Source: CAYQQU01 sp964419545 (GTDB taxonomy: Bacteria > Bacteroidota > Bacteroidia > Chitinophagales > Saprospiraceae). Taken from it: a stretch of 64,000 nt of DNA. The notes beneath the pieces are model-generated. The model was not told where the DNA came from, searched no databases, and saw only the letters and a list, made by a program, of their open reading frames with translations. Numbering within the stretch: the first letter of the stretch is position 1; each line of letters begins with the position of its first letter. The stretch covers positions 15,844-79,843 of the forward strand of contig CAYQQU010000021.1 of NCBI GenBank assembly GCA_964419545.1, read 5' to 3'. Shown here piece by piece: positions 25,210 through 33,542 of this stretch. The translations under genes were made by a program, and so were the position numbers.

Positions 25210-26271
25210 TTACGCCGCCATCTTCATCCGGGCGGGGATAGGGGAAGTGCGACGCTTCAACAGGGCGATCGCTTCTTTTTCCGAACTGAACATACCGTCG
25301 ATATTGACGAGATGGCTGGCCAGCACGTCGTAGCGTTTACGCATCAGCAGTACGAAAACCTGCAGGAAGTCCAGCCCGTCGAAGATCAGCGCCTGGTTCT
25401 GGGCGTAGCTTTCCTTATTGTTCAGCAGGTGGCTGGGGTGTTCCGTCCAGTGCATATTCGGGCGGATGTGGTGGCTGATGTGATAGCCGTCGTTCCAGCA
25501 CTTGTGGTTGTACTTGACGTTGATACAGGTAATGCTGCTTTTGTAGAGGTTATCCGGCTCGTCGGGGTCGACGAAGGAGTGTTGCGACCAGTTGCCCATC
25601 ATAGTGATGAAGCGGAAAATCAGGAACGGCAGGATGAAGACCACCAGGGTAGCCGGGAAATTAATCAGACTGAGGGCGATGACCATCAGGTAGAAAGAGA
25701 TCTCGCCGGCCAGGATACGCGTCAGGAAATGCTTGCGATTGCGCTTTTGGTGGTACCGATACAGTTCGAAGAGGCCCACAAAAAAGAAAGACCAGAAATA
25801 ACGCATAAACTCGTTGAAGTCATCCCGCTGGTACCCCATTGTGCTGCTTTCGTCTTCTTCTAGATTGTTTTCCGCGTGGTGCATCCCGATGTGGTGAACG
25901 AAGTACGTTTCCGGCGTATGTCCGAAAAAAGGCGCCACGATCCACGGGAGATAATAATTCAGGGCGTGGTATTCTTTTTTAAAGAAGGGGCGATGGCTGG
26001 TGCAATGCAGCATCAGACCAAAAGGCCCTTTGAAATAGAGGTTGTTGAGGTAGAGGTAGACGATGGCTACCACCCACCAGATCCATCCCGATAAGAAAAA
26101 AAGCAGAATGCCGGGAATCATCATCAGAAAAGTGATCCGCAGCGTCAGATAAATGAAGGGCAGGTCTCTTTCATCCCGGATCAGACCGAGAAAAAAACGA
26201 TCCAATGCATGATAGTGGTCCTTTGTGCTCGACATTGGGTCCGTAATGGAAATCTGTCCAAAATCTTTCAT
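25210..26271 (-). CDS. Membrane fatty acid desaturase-like di-iron protein
   Basis: A 353-residue integral membrane protein of the fatty acid desaturase/hydroxylase superfamily. The three histidine boxes that bind the di-iron centre are visible: HCTSH, HHIGMHH, and the last box HISHH; a further NWSQHSF motif precedes it. Hydrophobic pairs around residues 40-85 and 185-225 fit the usual four-helix arrangement. Probable role is oxygen-dependent desaturation or hydroxylation of a membrane lipid acyl chain or related hydrocarbon; substrate not deducible. It stands alone on the minus strand with 265 bp upstream to the divergent rhodanese gene, and I see no perfect TAnnTTTG there. Confidence 0.85.
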   Translation of the reverse strand: MKDFGQISITDPMSSTKDHYHALDRFFLGLIRDERDLPFIYLTLRITFLMMIPGILLFFLSGWIWWVVAIVYLYLNNLYFKGPFGLMLHCTSHRPFFKKEYHALNYYLPWIVAPFFGHTPETYFVHHIGMHHAENNLEEDESSTMGYQRDDFNEFMRYFWSFFFVGLFELYRYHQKRNRKHFLTRILAGEISFYLMVIALSLINFPATLVVFILPFLIFRFITMMGNWSQHSFVDPDEPDNLYKSSITCINVKYNHKCWNDGYHISHHIRPNMHWTEHPSHLLNNKESYAQNQALIFDGLDFLQVFVLLMRKRYDVLASHLVNIDGMFSSEKEAIALLKRRTSPIPARMKMAA

Positions 26272-26536
26272 GAGGTAATGGTTTAATAAAAAATGGATGG
26301 TTAACGGTTATGATACAAGACACATTTGTTTGCAAGCTTTCGATGGCGTCGGTGTGAAGACGGTCCGAATCTGGTTTAATCGGGAGGGTTGAACTTTTTA
26401 TCAATCTATTTGAGTGCGTGAAGGTACGGAAAAATGCGAGTCTACCCGAAAGAACAAAAGAGCAAATGGGGAGTGACCAAGATCACGCAAAAAAAATTAC
26501 GGTCGCATTACATTGCACCGGTAAAAATGAAAGACG

Positions 26537-26851
26537 ATGTTTGAATGGATAAAAAAATTGCTGGGCGGCGAGGAAGCGCCTGATTATCAGGCGCTACTGA
26601 AAGAGGGCGCGTTGTTGCTCGACGTGCGCACCCCGGGAGAGTTCCGGTCCGGCGCCTTGCCCAAAGCCCAGAATATCCCGCTCCAGGAACTGGATCAGCG
26701 GATCAAGCAGATTAAAAAGAAGAACCGGCCGGTGGTCGCTTACTGCCAGAGCGGCCGCCGAAGCGGCATGGCGGTCAAGCTCCTGCGTCGCCAGGGAGTG
26801 GAAGCTTACAACGGCGGCGGCATCGGCATGCTGCGGCGCAGGCTCAGCTAG
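26537..26851 (+). CDS. Single-domain rhodanese-like sulfurtransferase
   Basis: A 104-residue cytoplasmic rhodanese domain. LLLDVRTPGEFRSGALPKAQNIPL is the classical N-terminal segment, and the active-site loop is AYCQSGRRSGMAV, with the catalytic Cys in CQSGRR. This six-residue loop fits sulfurtransferases of the GlpE/PspE type. Start at ATG 26537; the first residues (MFEWIKKLLGGEE) form a short amphipathic helix. It probably moves sulfane sulfur to cyanide or a thiol acceptor; the partner is unknown. Its TAG stop is the first three bases of a hairpin shared with the convergent glycosyltransferase gene. Confidence 0.92.
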   Translation: MFEWIKKLLGGEEAPDYQALLKEGALLLDVRTPGEFRSGALPKAQNIPLQELDQRIKQIKKKNRPVVAYCQSGRRSGMAVKLLRRQGVEAYNGGGIGMLRRRLS

Positions 26852-26879
26852 CCCGGATTATGAATTGTAACCCGGGCTA
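26849..26879. terminator. Palindromic hairpin between convergent genes, related to the dispersed element end
   Basis: TAGCCCGG (26849-26856) pairs with CCGGGCTA (26872-26879), and TTA/TAA extend the stem past one A:C mismatch. Five bases later there is TTTT on the + strand. It contains CCCGGATTAT, the core of the dispersed element, and its first triplet is the stop codon of the rhodanese gene. Probably a terminator. Confidence 0.6.
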
Positions 26880-26883
26880 ATTT

Positions 26884-28206
26884 TCAGGGTTGACTCCACG
26901 GCCGCCAACCCAACCATTCCGCGGCAGCTAACGGAACGATCAGGCCGTACTCTATACCGACCACCCAGAGGTTCTCCCGGTAAGGAATATAGCTGTAGTT
27001 GACGTAGGTCAGGCAGATCAGCGCCGACCAGAACAGGGGATAGCGATGCCCCGTAAACGTGCATAAGACTACGGGCAAGCAGACGTACCACGGGTGCACC
27101 GTTGTCGTGAAAAAAAGATACAGGGTAATGGCGCCGAGCATGGCGTGGGGCCAGTTGCGAATAGACGGCCGCTTTTCCAGGGCCGCGATCGTCAGGATGC
27201 CCGCCAGCGTAACCAGGGCGAGGGCCGGCCCCAAATACTGAATCTGGTTGTGCCCCGTGTAGGCGTAACCCAGCCAACGGGCAACGTAATAAAAGCCGGC
27301 GTTAAACTCAAATCGACGGAAATAAAGGTCGAGGCTGCTGCTGAAGCCGTCCCAGAAAGCCGGCCCCAGCAAAGGGGCGAACAACAGTGCGATGACGATG
27401 CCGGAGAGCGCGAAAAAACGCACGCTGCGCTTCAGGCCCAGCCGTCGTATTAAAAGCGGAAAAAACATCAGCGGCAGTAGTTTCGCCCCCACCGATAAAG
27501 CCATGGCCGCTCCCGATCCGGCGTCCTTTTTGCCGGACAACCACCACCAGGATAGCAATAAGAAAAAGACCATCGCGCCTTCGAAGTGCAGATTGCCGAC
27601 TATTTCAACGATGATCAATGGGTTGAGGGCATAGATCAGCACCCACTGGTCGGGTAAGGCCCAGCGGCGGAGCAGCCGCCCGATCAGGTGTAGCGTGCCG
27701 ATCTCACAGCCGAGCAAAAAGAGCTTCATCACCAGAGCGCTTCCCCAGATGCTGTCGGGAAAAAGGCGGCAGGCTGCCGCAAAAGTCGCCTGCGCCACCG
27801 GAGGGTAGATGGTAAAATATTCCGGCGAATTCAGCTTTTCGAATAGCGCCCGGCTGAGGCCCGGAGGCGCAGGCCCGTTTTCCAGGTACCATTTAGGCAG
27901 TTGAGCGAAAGGGTTGATGCCCGCGTTGATCAGGCGACCGTCCCAGATGAACCGGTACACGTCATCGGAAAGAGCGGGTAATGAAAACAGGAGGAGCACC
28001 CGCAGGGCGACGCCCAGCCACCGGTAGAAGCGCAAAGATCCCGGAGGGTGGTCCTGCCGCAGTATCCAGAAATACCCGCCAAACAGCAGGGCGAACGCAG
28101 CGATGATCTGCGGAAAGTCCGATTGCGCCACCCGGTAGCCCAGCCAGTAAACGGCAAGTGCGAAGAGGGCGGCAATCGCCAGGCGTACGCGGAGGTCCTT
28201 CGGCAC
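26884..28206 (-). CDS. GT-C fold polyprenyl-sugar-dependent glycosyltransferase (mannosyltransferase/GT87-like)
   Basis: A 440-residue polytopic membrane protein with about ten hydrophobic helices. The segment SDDVYRFIWDGRL, with an Asp-Asp pair after the first helices, and NPFAQLP resemble GT-C glycosyltransferases that use polyprenyl-phosphate sugars (GT87/DUF2029 and bacterial mannosyltransferases). HPWYVCLP in the last third is another family-type motif. GTG 28206 is the start (MPKDLRVRL follows); no ATG is nearby. It lies 17 bp after the GT2 gene and is third in a three-gene operon whose first gene makes a candidate polyprenyl-phosphate sugar donor. Acceptor unknown. Confidence 0.8.
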   Translation of the reverse strand: MPKDLRVRLAIAALFALAVYWLGYRVAQSDFPQIIAAFALLFGGYFWILRQDHPPGSLRFYRWLGVALRVLLLFSLPALSDDVYRFIWDGRLINAGINPFAQLPKWYLENGPAPPGLSRALFEKLNSPEYFTIYPPVAQATFAAACRLFPDSIWGSALVMKLFLLGCEIGTLHLIGRLLRRWALPDQWVLIYALNPLIIVEIVGNLHFEGAMVFFLLLSWWWLSGKKDAGSGAAMALSVGAKLLPLMFFPLLIRRLGLKRSVRFFALSGIVIALLFAPLLGPAFWDGFSSSLDLYFRRFEFNAGFYYVARWLGYAYTGHNQIQYLGPALALVTLAGILTIAALEKRPSIRNWPHAMLGAITLYLFFTTTVHPWYVCLPVVLCTFTGHRYPLFWSALICLTYVNYSYIPYRENLWVVGIEYGLIVPLAAAEWLGWRPWSQP

Positions 28207-28223
28207 GTCGGAGCAGGTTTAGC

Positions 28224-29780
28224 CTACTTCAGGCTCAGGTGCCGCAGCGTAAAATAAAATATCGTGCCGTACCCCGCGGCCAGCATGAGGTGGAACAGCA
28301 GGAAGGTGGTGTTCTGCAACCAGAAACCGGCCGCCACCGCACCCAGAAAGTAGAGGGCCAGTACGCCTTCCATGATCGTCGTCCACGATATTTTCCGCAT
28401 CAGGTACTTTTTGGAGTTGAAAGAATCGCGGATGCTGCGGATGTTAAATTTGGGCGTCCGTACGAAGGGCGACTTCCGGCCCAGGTAGCCCTGCACCACG
28501 GCTACGGTATTGTGCAACGACAAGCCCATCGACAGGGCCAGGAAAAGGGGAAAGAGAAAAATGAATTTGTACAGTACGCCCGGGAACTTATCGCGGTGCA
28601 CCGGCGCCTGAACATTGGCGACGTAGTAGACCCCGATGATGGAGAGGAGGCCCACCAGGAAATAGGCGAAGAAATTTTTACTCAGCCCGATCGCTACCAG
28701 GTCGCCCAGAAAAAATAACAGGGGAACGCTGAATACGCCGGTGACGAAAACGAATACAAAGATGGTGCTCGACAGCAGATGGGTGGTGGCGTGGACCTTC
28801 TGGGCGAGGCTCAATCCCGAGCGCCAGACGGTGGGCAGCATTTTCCGGGCCGTTTCGGCGCCGCCTTTCATCCACCGGAACTGTTGCGATTTGAGGCCGT
28901 TCATTTCCGCCGGCAATTCCGCCGGAGAGCCGACCTGTTCGAGGTATTGTATTTTCCAGCCCCGCAGCTGGGCCCGGATGCTGAGGTCGAAATCTTCGGT
29001 AAGGGTATCGGCTTCCCAGCCGCCCGCGTCGTCGATGGTGTCGCGGCGCCAGACCCCCGCGGTGCCGTTGAACTGGAGCATATAATCGGCCGCCATCCGG
29101 CCTTTTTGTTCGACGGTGAAGTGAACGTTGAGCTGCAGGGCCTGCAATTTGGTGATCAGCGAATAATCTTCGTTGATGTGTTCCCAGCGCGTCTGCACCA
29201 CGCCCACCTTTTCATCGCGGAAATACGGGATGGTCTGTTTCAGGAAATCCGGGCGGGGCAGAAAGTCGGCGTCGAAGATAGCGATGAAGGCGCCGCGGGC
29301 GAAAGGCATGGCGTCGCGCAGAGCGCCCGCCTTGAAGCCCTGCCGGTTGGGGCGGCGTATTTGTTCGATGTGAAAGCCGAGAGCCTGGTATTCTTCCACT
29401 TTACGACGGGTGATCTGCAGGGTCTCGTCGGTGGAGTCGTCAAGGACGTGAATTTCAAAGCGATCCCGCGGGTAATCCAGCCCGGCGATATTGTCGATGA
29501 GGCGTTCGACGACGTACATCTCGTTGAAAACGGGTAGTTGGATGGTGACGAAAGGCCATGCTTCCGTTTCGATCTCCGTTTCGTCTTCGTGTCCGCCGGC
29601 GATCACCAACTGCCCGGCGCTCTTCCTGGCGGGTTGCGGGCTCGGCGCCGCGACGGCCGGCTGGGCGCGGGCGGCTTTTTTGTAATAGTACAACAGATGA
29701 AACTGCATCAAGCAGTAGATCGTGATGTACAAAAGCGCCAGGGTGTATATCGCCAATACGGTGTAAGCCAGATAAATCAT
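28224..29780 (-). CDS. Membrane GT2 glycosyltransferase, cellulose-synthase-like
   Basis: A 518-residue inner-membrane GT-A fold transferase. One helix at the N-terminus, a cytosolic catalytic domain, and about four C-terminal helices. The processive-type D, D, D, QxxRW signature is complete: DDSTDE, DADFLP, TEDFDL and QQFRW. The general layout matches beta-glycan synthases (CslA/glucomannan or cellulose synthase-like proteins), which add sugars to a growing chain and extrude it. Proline-rich insert between the first helix and the catalytic domain (residues ~38-75). ATG 29780 is followed by a clear transmembrane helix. Middle gene of the operon; 17 bp to the GT-C gene and 85 bp from the DPM-like gene. 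Confidence 0.9.
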   Translation of the reverse strand: MIYLAYTVLAIYTLALLYITIYCLMQFHLLYYYKKAARAQPAVAAPSPQPARKSAGQLVIAGGHEDETEIETEAWPFVTIQLPVFNEMYVVERLIDNIAGLDYPRDRFEIHVLDDSTDETLQITRRKVEEYQALGFHIEQIRRPNRQGFKAGALRDAMPFARGAFIAIFDADFLPRPDFLKQTIPYFRDEKVGVVQTRWEHINEDYSLITKLQALQLNVHFTVEQKGRMAADYMLQFNGTAGVWRRDTIDDAGGWEADTLTEDFDLSIRAQLRGWKIQYLEQVGSPAELPAEMNGLKSQQFRWMKGGAETARKMLPTVWRSGLSLAQKVHATTHLLSSTIFVFVFVTGVFSVPLLFFLGDLVAIGLSKNFFAYFLVGLLSIIGVYYVANVQAPVHRDKFPGVLYKFIFLFPLFLALSMGLSLHNTVAVVQGYLGRKSPFVRTPKFNIRSIRDSFNSKKYLMRKISWTTIMEGVLALYFLGAVAAGFWLQNTTFLLFHLMLAAGYGTIFYFTLRHLSLK

Positions 29781-29865
29781 CGGATATCCGTTTTTGTTCT
29801 GATATTCCTAATTAATTTTTTTTGGGGCGAAAAGGTTTCGCAAAGGGGGTGTTCTGAAAAAAGGA

Positions 29866-30564
29866 TCAAAGCAGTTTGAAGATCGTCCACAGTATTTTAT
29901 GACCGGCGAGGATAGTGCCGCGCAGTGTTCCCGATACTTTGGATACGCCTACGCGGCGCCGGTAGCGCACGGCGACCTCTTTGCAGCGCAATCCCATTTT
30001 GGCCGCCCGCACCTGCATCTCCACCGTCCAGCCGAAGTTGGGGTCCTGCATATTCAGGGCCAGCAACTTATCGTAGCGGATAGCGCGAAAAGGCCCCAGG
30101 TCGGTAAAATGATAATCGTAAAACAACCGGATCAGCGTGGTCGCCAGCCAGTTGCCGAAAATTTGCTGGGGCATCATCGATCCTTTTTCGAGCTTTCCAA
30201 GCGCCCGGGAGCCGATGACGAGGTCCATGTTCTCTTCGAAGATCGGCCTGACGAGGTCGGGCAGTTCTTCGGGATAGTCCGAGTAGTCGCCATCCAGGAA
30301 AACGACAATGTCGGGCCTTTGGGGGGCCGCTTTCTTTTCCAGGTAGCTGATGCCCCGCAAACAAGCGCTTCCGTACCCTTTGCGGGCTTCGTGCAATACC
30401 GTGGCGCCGGCCGCCTCTGCTACGGCTGCCGTGCGGTCGGTGCTGCCGTTATTACAGACGATCACCTCTCTGACCCACTCGCCGGGGATATCGGCCAAGA
30501 CCAGCCCGATCGATGCTTCTTCGTTGAAGGCCGGGATGATAACGTCAATAACAGGTTTTTCCAA
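29866..30564 (-). CDS. Dolichyl/polyprenyl-phosphate sugar synthase-like GT2 glycosyltransferase
   Basis: Soluble or peripherally bound GT2 enzyme related to DPM1/polyprenyl-phosphate glucosyl- or mannosyltransferases. It shows VIIPAFNEEASIGLV, CNNGSTDRTAAVAE, HEARKGYGSACLRG, FLDGDYSDYPEEL and VIGSRALG. No ATG occurs near the conserved start; I choose TTG 30564, giving MEKPVIDVIIPAFNEE (232 residues). Another TTG at 30639 would add 25 residues but lies only seven bases from the -7 element. First gene of the glycosyltransferase operon: it would charge a polyprenyl phosphate for the GT-C enzyme encoded last. The sugar is unknown. Confidence 0.85.
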   Translation of the reverse strand: MEKPVIDVIIPAFNEEASIGLVLADIPGEWVREVIVCNNGSTDRTAAVAEAAGATVLHEARKGYGSACLRGISYLEKKAAPQRPDIVVFLDGDYSDYPEELPDLVRPIFEENMDLVIGSRALGKLEKGSMMPQQIFGNWLATTLIRLFYDYHFTDLGPFRAIRYDKLLALNMQDPNFGWTVEMQVRAAKMGLRCKEVAVRYRRRVGVSKVSGTLRGTILAGHKILWTIFKLL

Positions 30565-30646
30565 GGCGGTAATTCGGTTAATTGATAAGGCTTGCGCCTG
30601 CAGTAATTTGGTTGGGATGTTCAGAAGTTGAAAACACAATCAAACA

Positions 30647-30654
30647 CAAAGGTA
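30647..30654 (-). promoter_or_regulatory. -7 element for the glycosyltransferase operon
   Basis: The minus strand reads TACCTTTG, a perfect TAnnTTTG. It implies transcription from about 30640 and a leader of about 75 nt to the TTG at 30564. Confidence 0.5.
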
Positions 30655-30828
30655 GCAGATTTCTGCACACTTACTATGTCCGCCTCCGAACATATTTTGG
30701 CCAATACTCCGCCCGGCAGCCGCGTTTTTGTACCGGAAAAAGCCTTACTTTGCGTCGAAATTTCGCCTCGGTTTATTCGTTTGCTAATAGTGAAATGTAT
30801 GCCGCCGGGATCGGTACAATACTTCGGG

Positions 30829-32319
30829 ATGAAAAAATTATGCTATCTGTGCTTACTGGCGTTTCCTTTTCTGTGGATGACGTGCACGCCGGAAGAAGAT
30901 GATTTTATCACCGACGGCAGCGTGCGGCTGGCCTTTTCCACGGATACCCTGCGCTTCGATACGGTATTCACCGAACTGGGGTCGGCTACGCGCTACGTCA
31001 AGATCTACAATCGCAACGGCCGGCCCATCCGCATCGGCCGGATCGCCCTCGAAAGCGGCGAGCAGTCTTCGTTTCGCATGAACGTAGACGGAACGCCCGG
31101 CGCCGTCGTGGAAGAGGTGAAAGTATTTGCCAACGACAGCATCTATCTCTTCGCCGAAGTGACGGTCGATCCCGATCAGCCCTTATCGGTAAGCCCCTTT
31201 GTGATCGAAGAACGCATCGTTTTCGAGATCAACGACAATGTGCAGTACGTCAATCTGGAAGCCTGGGGGCAAAACGCGAATTACGTTCCCAGCCGCTTCA
31301 GTCGCGGCGAGGCGAGTATCCTGACGTGTAATAACGGCGAGGTGGTCTGGGACGACCTGAAGCCCTACGTGGTCTACGGCGCGTTATTTATCGACAGCTG
31401 CCGCCTCGTCATCCCGCCCGGCGCGCGCATCCACGTGCACGGCGGCGTTGCCCAGAATGAGCTGTTCGGCGGGGTTTACAACGATGGCATCCTCTACACC
31501 CTGGCGAACGGCAGCCTCGAGATCAGAGGAACCGCCGAAGACTCGGTCGTCATTCAGGGCGACCGGCTGGAGGAGCCTTTTCTCGATGATCCGGGGCAGT
31601 GGAACGGCATTATTCTGGGGCGGGGCAGCAAAAATAACCTCATTGAGTTCGCCACCATCAAAAATTCGCGGTTCGGCCTGCTGGTGGATTCTGCGGCTGA
31701 ACTTACGATACGCAATACCAGCATCCACAACACCAGCAGCAGCGGCATCGTCGGGTTTTCCAGCGCCGTCAAGGCTGAAAACTGTTTGATCTTCGGTACC
31801 GGCGCCGCGCCGGTCAGCGTAGTGCTGGGCGGTAATTATGAGTTTACGTATTGCACCCTCGCGGCTTACGGCGTCGACGCTCCGGCCGTTTCGATGAGTA
31901 ACTTTTTCTGCTACGACGGCCCCATTCCCTGCGAGGTCGCCGAAGCCCGGCCGTTGCGCGCCCGCTTCCTCAATTCTATCCTTTACAGCTCCCGCTCCGA
32001 CGCCATCGATCTCGCCGACGGATTCGGCGGAGAAGAACCCGCCTTTTTCGACCTGCGGTTCGAGCACGCCGTTGTCCGGGTGGATGATCTGCTCGATGCT
32101 TATCCCGACTTTTTCGAGACCTTATGCGCCCCCTGTATCCAGGTTGACAACCGGGATCCCCTCTTCAACGAACCTTTTGATGATGATTTTCAGCTCGACT
32201 CCCTTTCGGTAGCCATTGGTCAGGCCCTGCCGCTGCCGGATATTCCGGTCGACCTGCTGAACTTTCCGCGCGATCCGGAACAACCGGATATCGGCGCTTA
32301 CGAAGACCAGCGGGAGTAA
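30829..32319 (+). CDS. Secreted right-handed beta-helix (choice-of-anchor Q-like) lipoprotein
   Basis: A 496-residue protein. ATG 30829 gives a type II-like signal, MKKLCYLCLLAFPFLWMTC, followed by an acidic start (TPEEDD) of the kind that sends Bacteroidota lipoproteins to the cell surface; the lipobox itself (WMTC) is not textbook. Residues ~30-190 are beta-sandwich-like. Residues ~220-420 show repeated short turns (GIILGRGSKNNLIEFATIKNS, LTIRNTSIHNTSSSGIVGF, AENCLIFGTGA) typical of a parallel beta helix. It ends DIGAYEDQ, the signature of choice-of-anchor Q proteins. Ligand or polysaccharide substrate unknown. The frame extends back to 30628 but that part overlaps the divergent glycosyltransferase leader and is not signal-like. 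A 7-of-8 -7 match lies at 30745-30752. Confidence 0.83.
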   Translation: MKKLCYLCLLAFPFLWMTCTPEEDDFITDGSVRLAFSTDTLRFDTVFTELGSATRYVKIYNRNGRPIRIGRIALESGEQSSFRMNVDGTPGAVVEEVKVFANDSIYLFAEVTVDPDQPLSVSPFVIEERIVFEINDNVQYVNLEAWGQNANYVPSRFSRGEASILTCNNGEVVWDDLKPYVVYGALFIDSCRLVIPPGARIHVHGGVAQNELFGGVYNDGILYTLANGSLEIRGTAEDSVVIQGDRLEEPFLDDPGQWNGIILGRGSKNNLIEFATIKNSRFGLLVDSAAELTIRNTSIHNTSSSGIVGFSSAVKAENCLIFGTGAAPVSVVLGGNYEFTYCTLAAYGVDAPAVSMSNFFCYDGPIPCEVAEARPLRARFLNSILYSSRSDAIDLADGFGGEEPAFFDLRFEHAVVRVDDLLDAYPDFFETLCAPCIQVDNRDPLFNEPFDDDFQLDSLSVAIGQALPLPDIPVDLLNFPRDPEQPDIGAYEDQRE

Positions 32320-32328
32320 AAACAACCA

Positions 32329-32571
32329 TTAGCAGTAACCGGCGAGCGAAATGCCGTCGACGCTGATGAGGTGATCGAGGCGTATTCTGCGGCCGTCCGC
32401 CAGTAAAAGGAATTCTTCCTTCCGGCGAGTGAACAGGTCGACAATGCGACTGCGCACCTCCCGTTCTTCCCCGGTTGCCGTCCGGAAACGGATCATGCAC
32501 TGGCGTCCCAGCGTAGCCCGCATTTCCAGTTCGTCGTAAAAAGAACAGCTGATCGGTTGGTAAGCCGCCAT
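32329..32571 (-). CDS. Rof-like Rho-binding antiterminator
   Basis: An 80-residue protein matching the E. coli Rof (YaeO) family. The N-terminal YQPISCSFYDELE fits the family hallmark YQPI-x-C-x-x-YD-x-LE, and the C-terminal half (FTRRKEEFLLL, IRLDHLISVDG) fits the Sm-like fold with its R-L-D-x-I segment. Rof binds Rho and inhibits Rho-dependent termination; I infer the same role. ATG 32571 gives the family-length protein; the frame is open much further upstream but that part is antisense to the YeeZ-like gene. Convergent with the beta-helix lipoprotein (9 bp gap) and divergent from the YeeZ-like gene. Confidence 0.75.
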   Translation of the reverse strand: MAAYQPISCSFYDELEMRATLGRQCMIRFRTATGEEREVRSRIVDLFTRRKEEFLLLADGRRIRLDHLISVDGISLAGYC

Positions 32572-32647
32572 GTAGCGATGATTTTGATTCTCCAAATAAA
32601 ACAAATGTGGAGCAGTCCGGGTTGAAACCGGATAAAAACCCTCCGAT

Positions 32648-33469
32648 ATGCCAAACGAATATACCATAGCGATCCTGGGCTGCGGCTGGCTGGGGCTGCC
32701 CCTGGGCGCCGAGTTGGCGAAAGCCGGATACCGGGTGAAGGGATCGACCAGGAACGAAGAAAAAATGGCCACTTTATCCAGCAGTGGCATACGACCGTTC
32801 CGGATAAGCGTGGAAGAAGGCGTGCGGGGAGAAGCGGTCGCTGATTTTTTTGCGGCCGATCTGCTGGTGATCACCCTGCCGCCCGGGCGCGGCGGGGCGG
32901 ATGTCGAAGCGCGTTATCCCCGGCAATTGCAAAACATCATGGCGGCAGCCGAGGGCGTTCCCCGCATTCTTTTCACCTCTTCCACCGGGATATACGGCAG
33001 AGCTGCCGGCCGGGTCACCGAGCAAACGCCGCCGGACCTGAGCACCTCGCGGGGCCGCGCTTTGGCCGGCGCCGAGGCGGCGGTATCGGGCAAGGCGGGC
33101 GAACGCGCGACCATCCTGCGGTTGGCGGGACTGGTGGGCGGCGACCGGCATCCCGCTCGCTGGCTGGCCGGCAGGAAAGATCTGCCCGGAGGTGAAGATC
33201 CGGTCAATTTAGTGCGCCGGGCCGACGTGCTGGGCGTCATCCTGGCCCTCATCCGCCGCGACCAATGGGGGGCGGTGTACAACGTGGTCGCCGACGAGCA
33301 CCCCACCCGCCGGGTGTTTTACACCCACGCCGCCGCGCAGCGCTCGCTCGACCCGCCTTCCTTTTTACCGGCAGACGGGGGCGACGGCAAAATGGTGGTT
33401 AATGATAAGCTGAAACACGAACTGGGTTATACTCTTCTCTTCCCGGAACCCATGCTTTGGGGACCTTGA
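32648..33469 (+). CDS. YeeZ-like NAD(P)-binding epimerase-family protein
   Basis: A 273-residue Rossmann-fold protein of the extended-SDR/YeeZ group. The dinucleotide-binding loop is AILGCGWLGLPLG near the N-terminus, followed by the arginine-type specificity segment KGSTRNEEK, LVITLPPG, and FTSSTGIYG, where a Ser/Tyr pair is in the place of the SDR active site. VNLVRRADVLGVI and YNVVADEHPTR are also typical. The exact reaction is unknown for this family. ATG 32648 follows a spacer of 76 bp from the divergent Rof-like gene. It converges on the DUF2911 gene with a strong shared hairpin at 33487-33520. Confidence 0.88.
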   Translation: MPNEYTIAILGCGWLGLPLGAELAKAGYRVKGSTRNEEKMATLSSSGIRPFRISVEEGVRGEAVADFFAADLLVITLPPGRGGADVEARYPRQLQNIMAAAEGVPRILFTSSTGIYGRAAGRVTEQTPPDLSTSRGRALAGAEAAVSGKAGERATILRLAGLVGGDRHPARWLAGRKDLPGGEDPVNLVRRADVLGVILALIRRDQWGAVYNVVADEHPTRRVFYTHAAAQRSLDPPSFLPADGGDGKMVVNDKLKHELGYTLLFPEPMLWGP

Positions 33470-33486
33470 CCACAGCAACAAAAAGA

Positions 33487-33520
33487 AAAGCGTCATCCTC
33501 GCACAGGAGGATGACGCTTT
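33487..33520 (-). terminator. Strong hairpin terminator between convergent genes
   Basis: A perfect 14 bp stem, AAAGCGTCATCCTC (33487-33500) with GAGGATGACGCTTT (33507-33520), loop GCACAG. On the minus strand it is followed by CTTTTCTTTTTG, so it best terminates the DUF2911 gene, and may also stop the converging transcript. Confidence 0.85.
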
Positions 33521-33542
33521 CCGGATCAGTATGCGGTTGCGA

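Noticed and set aside
30628..30828. Upstream extension of the beta-helix lipoprotein
   Set aside because: It overlaps the leader and promoter of the divergent glycosyltransferase operon, and the lipoprotein-type signal starts only at 30829.
32572..32874. Upstream extension of the Rof-like gene
   Set aside because: The added part is antisense to the start of the YeeZ-like gene and would give a protein twice the family length; ATG 32571 gives the family start.
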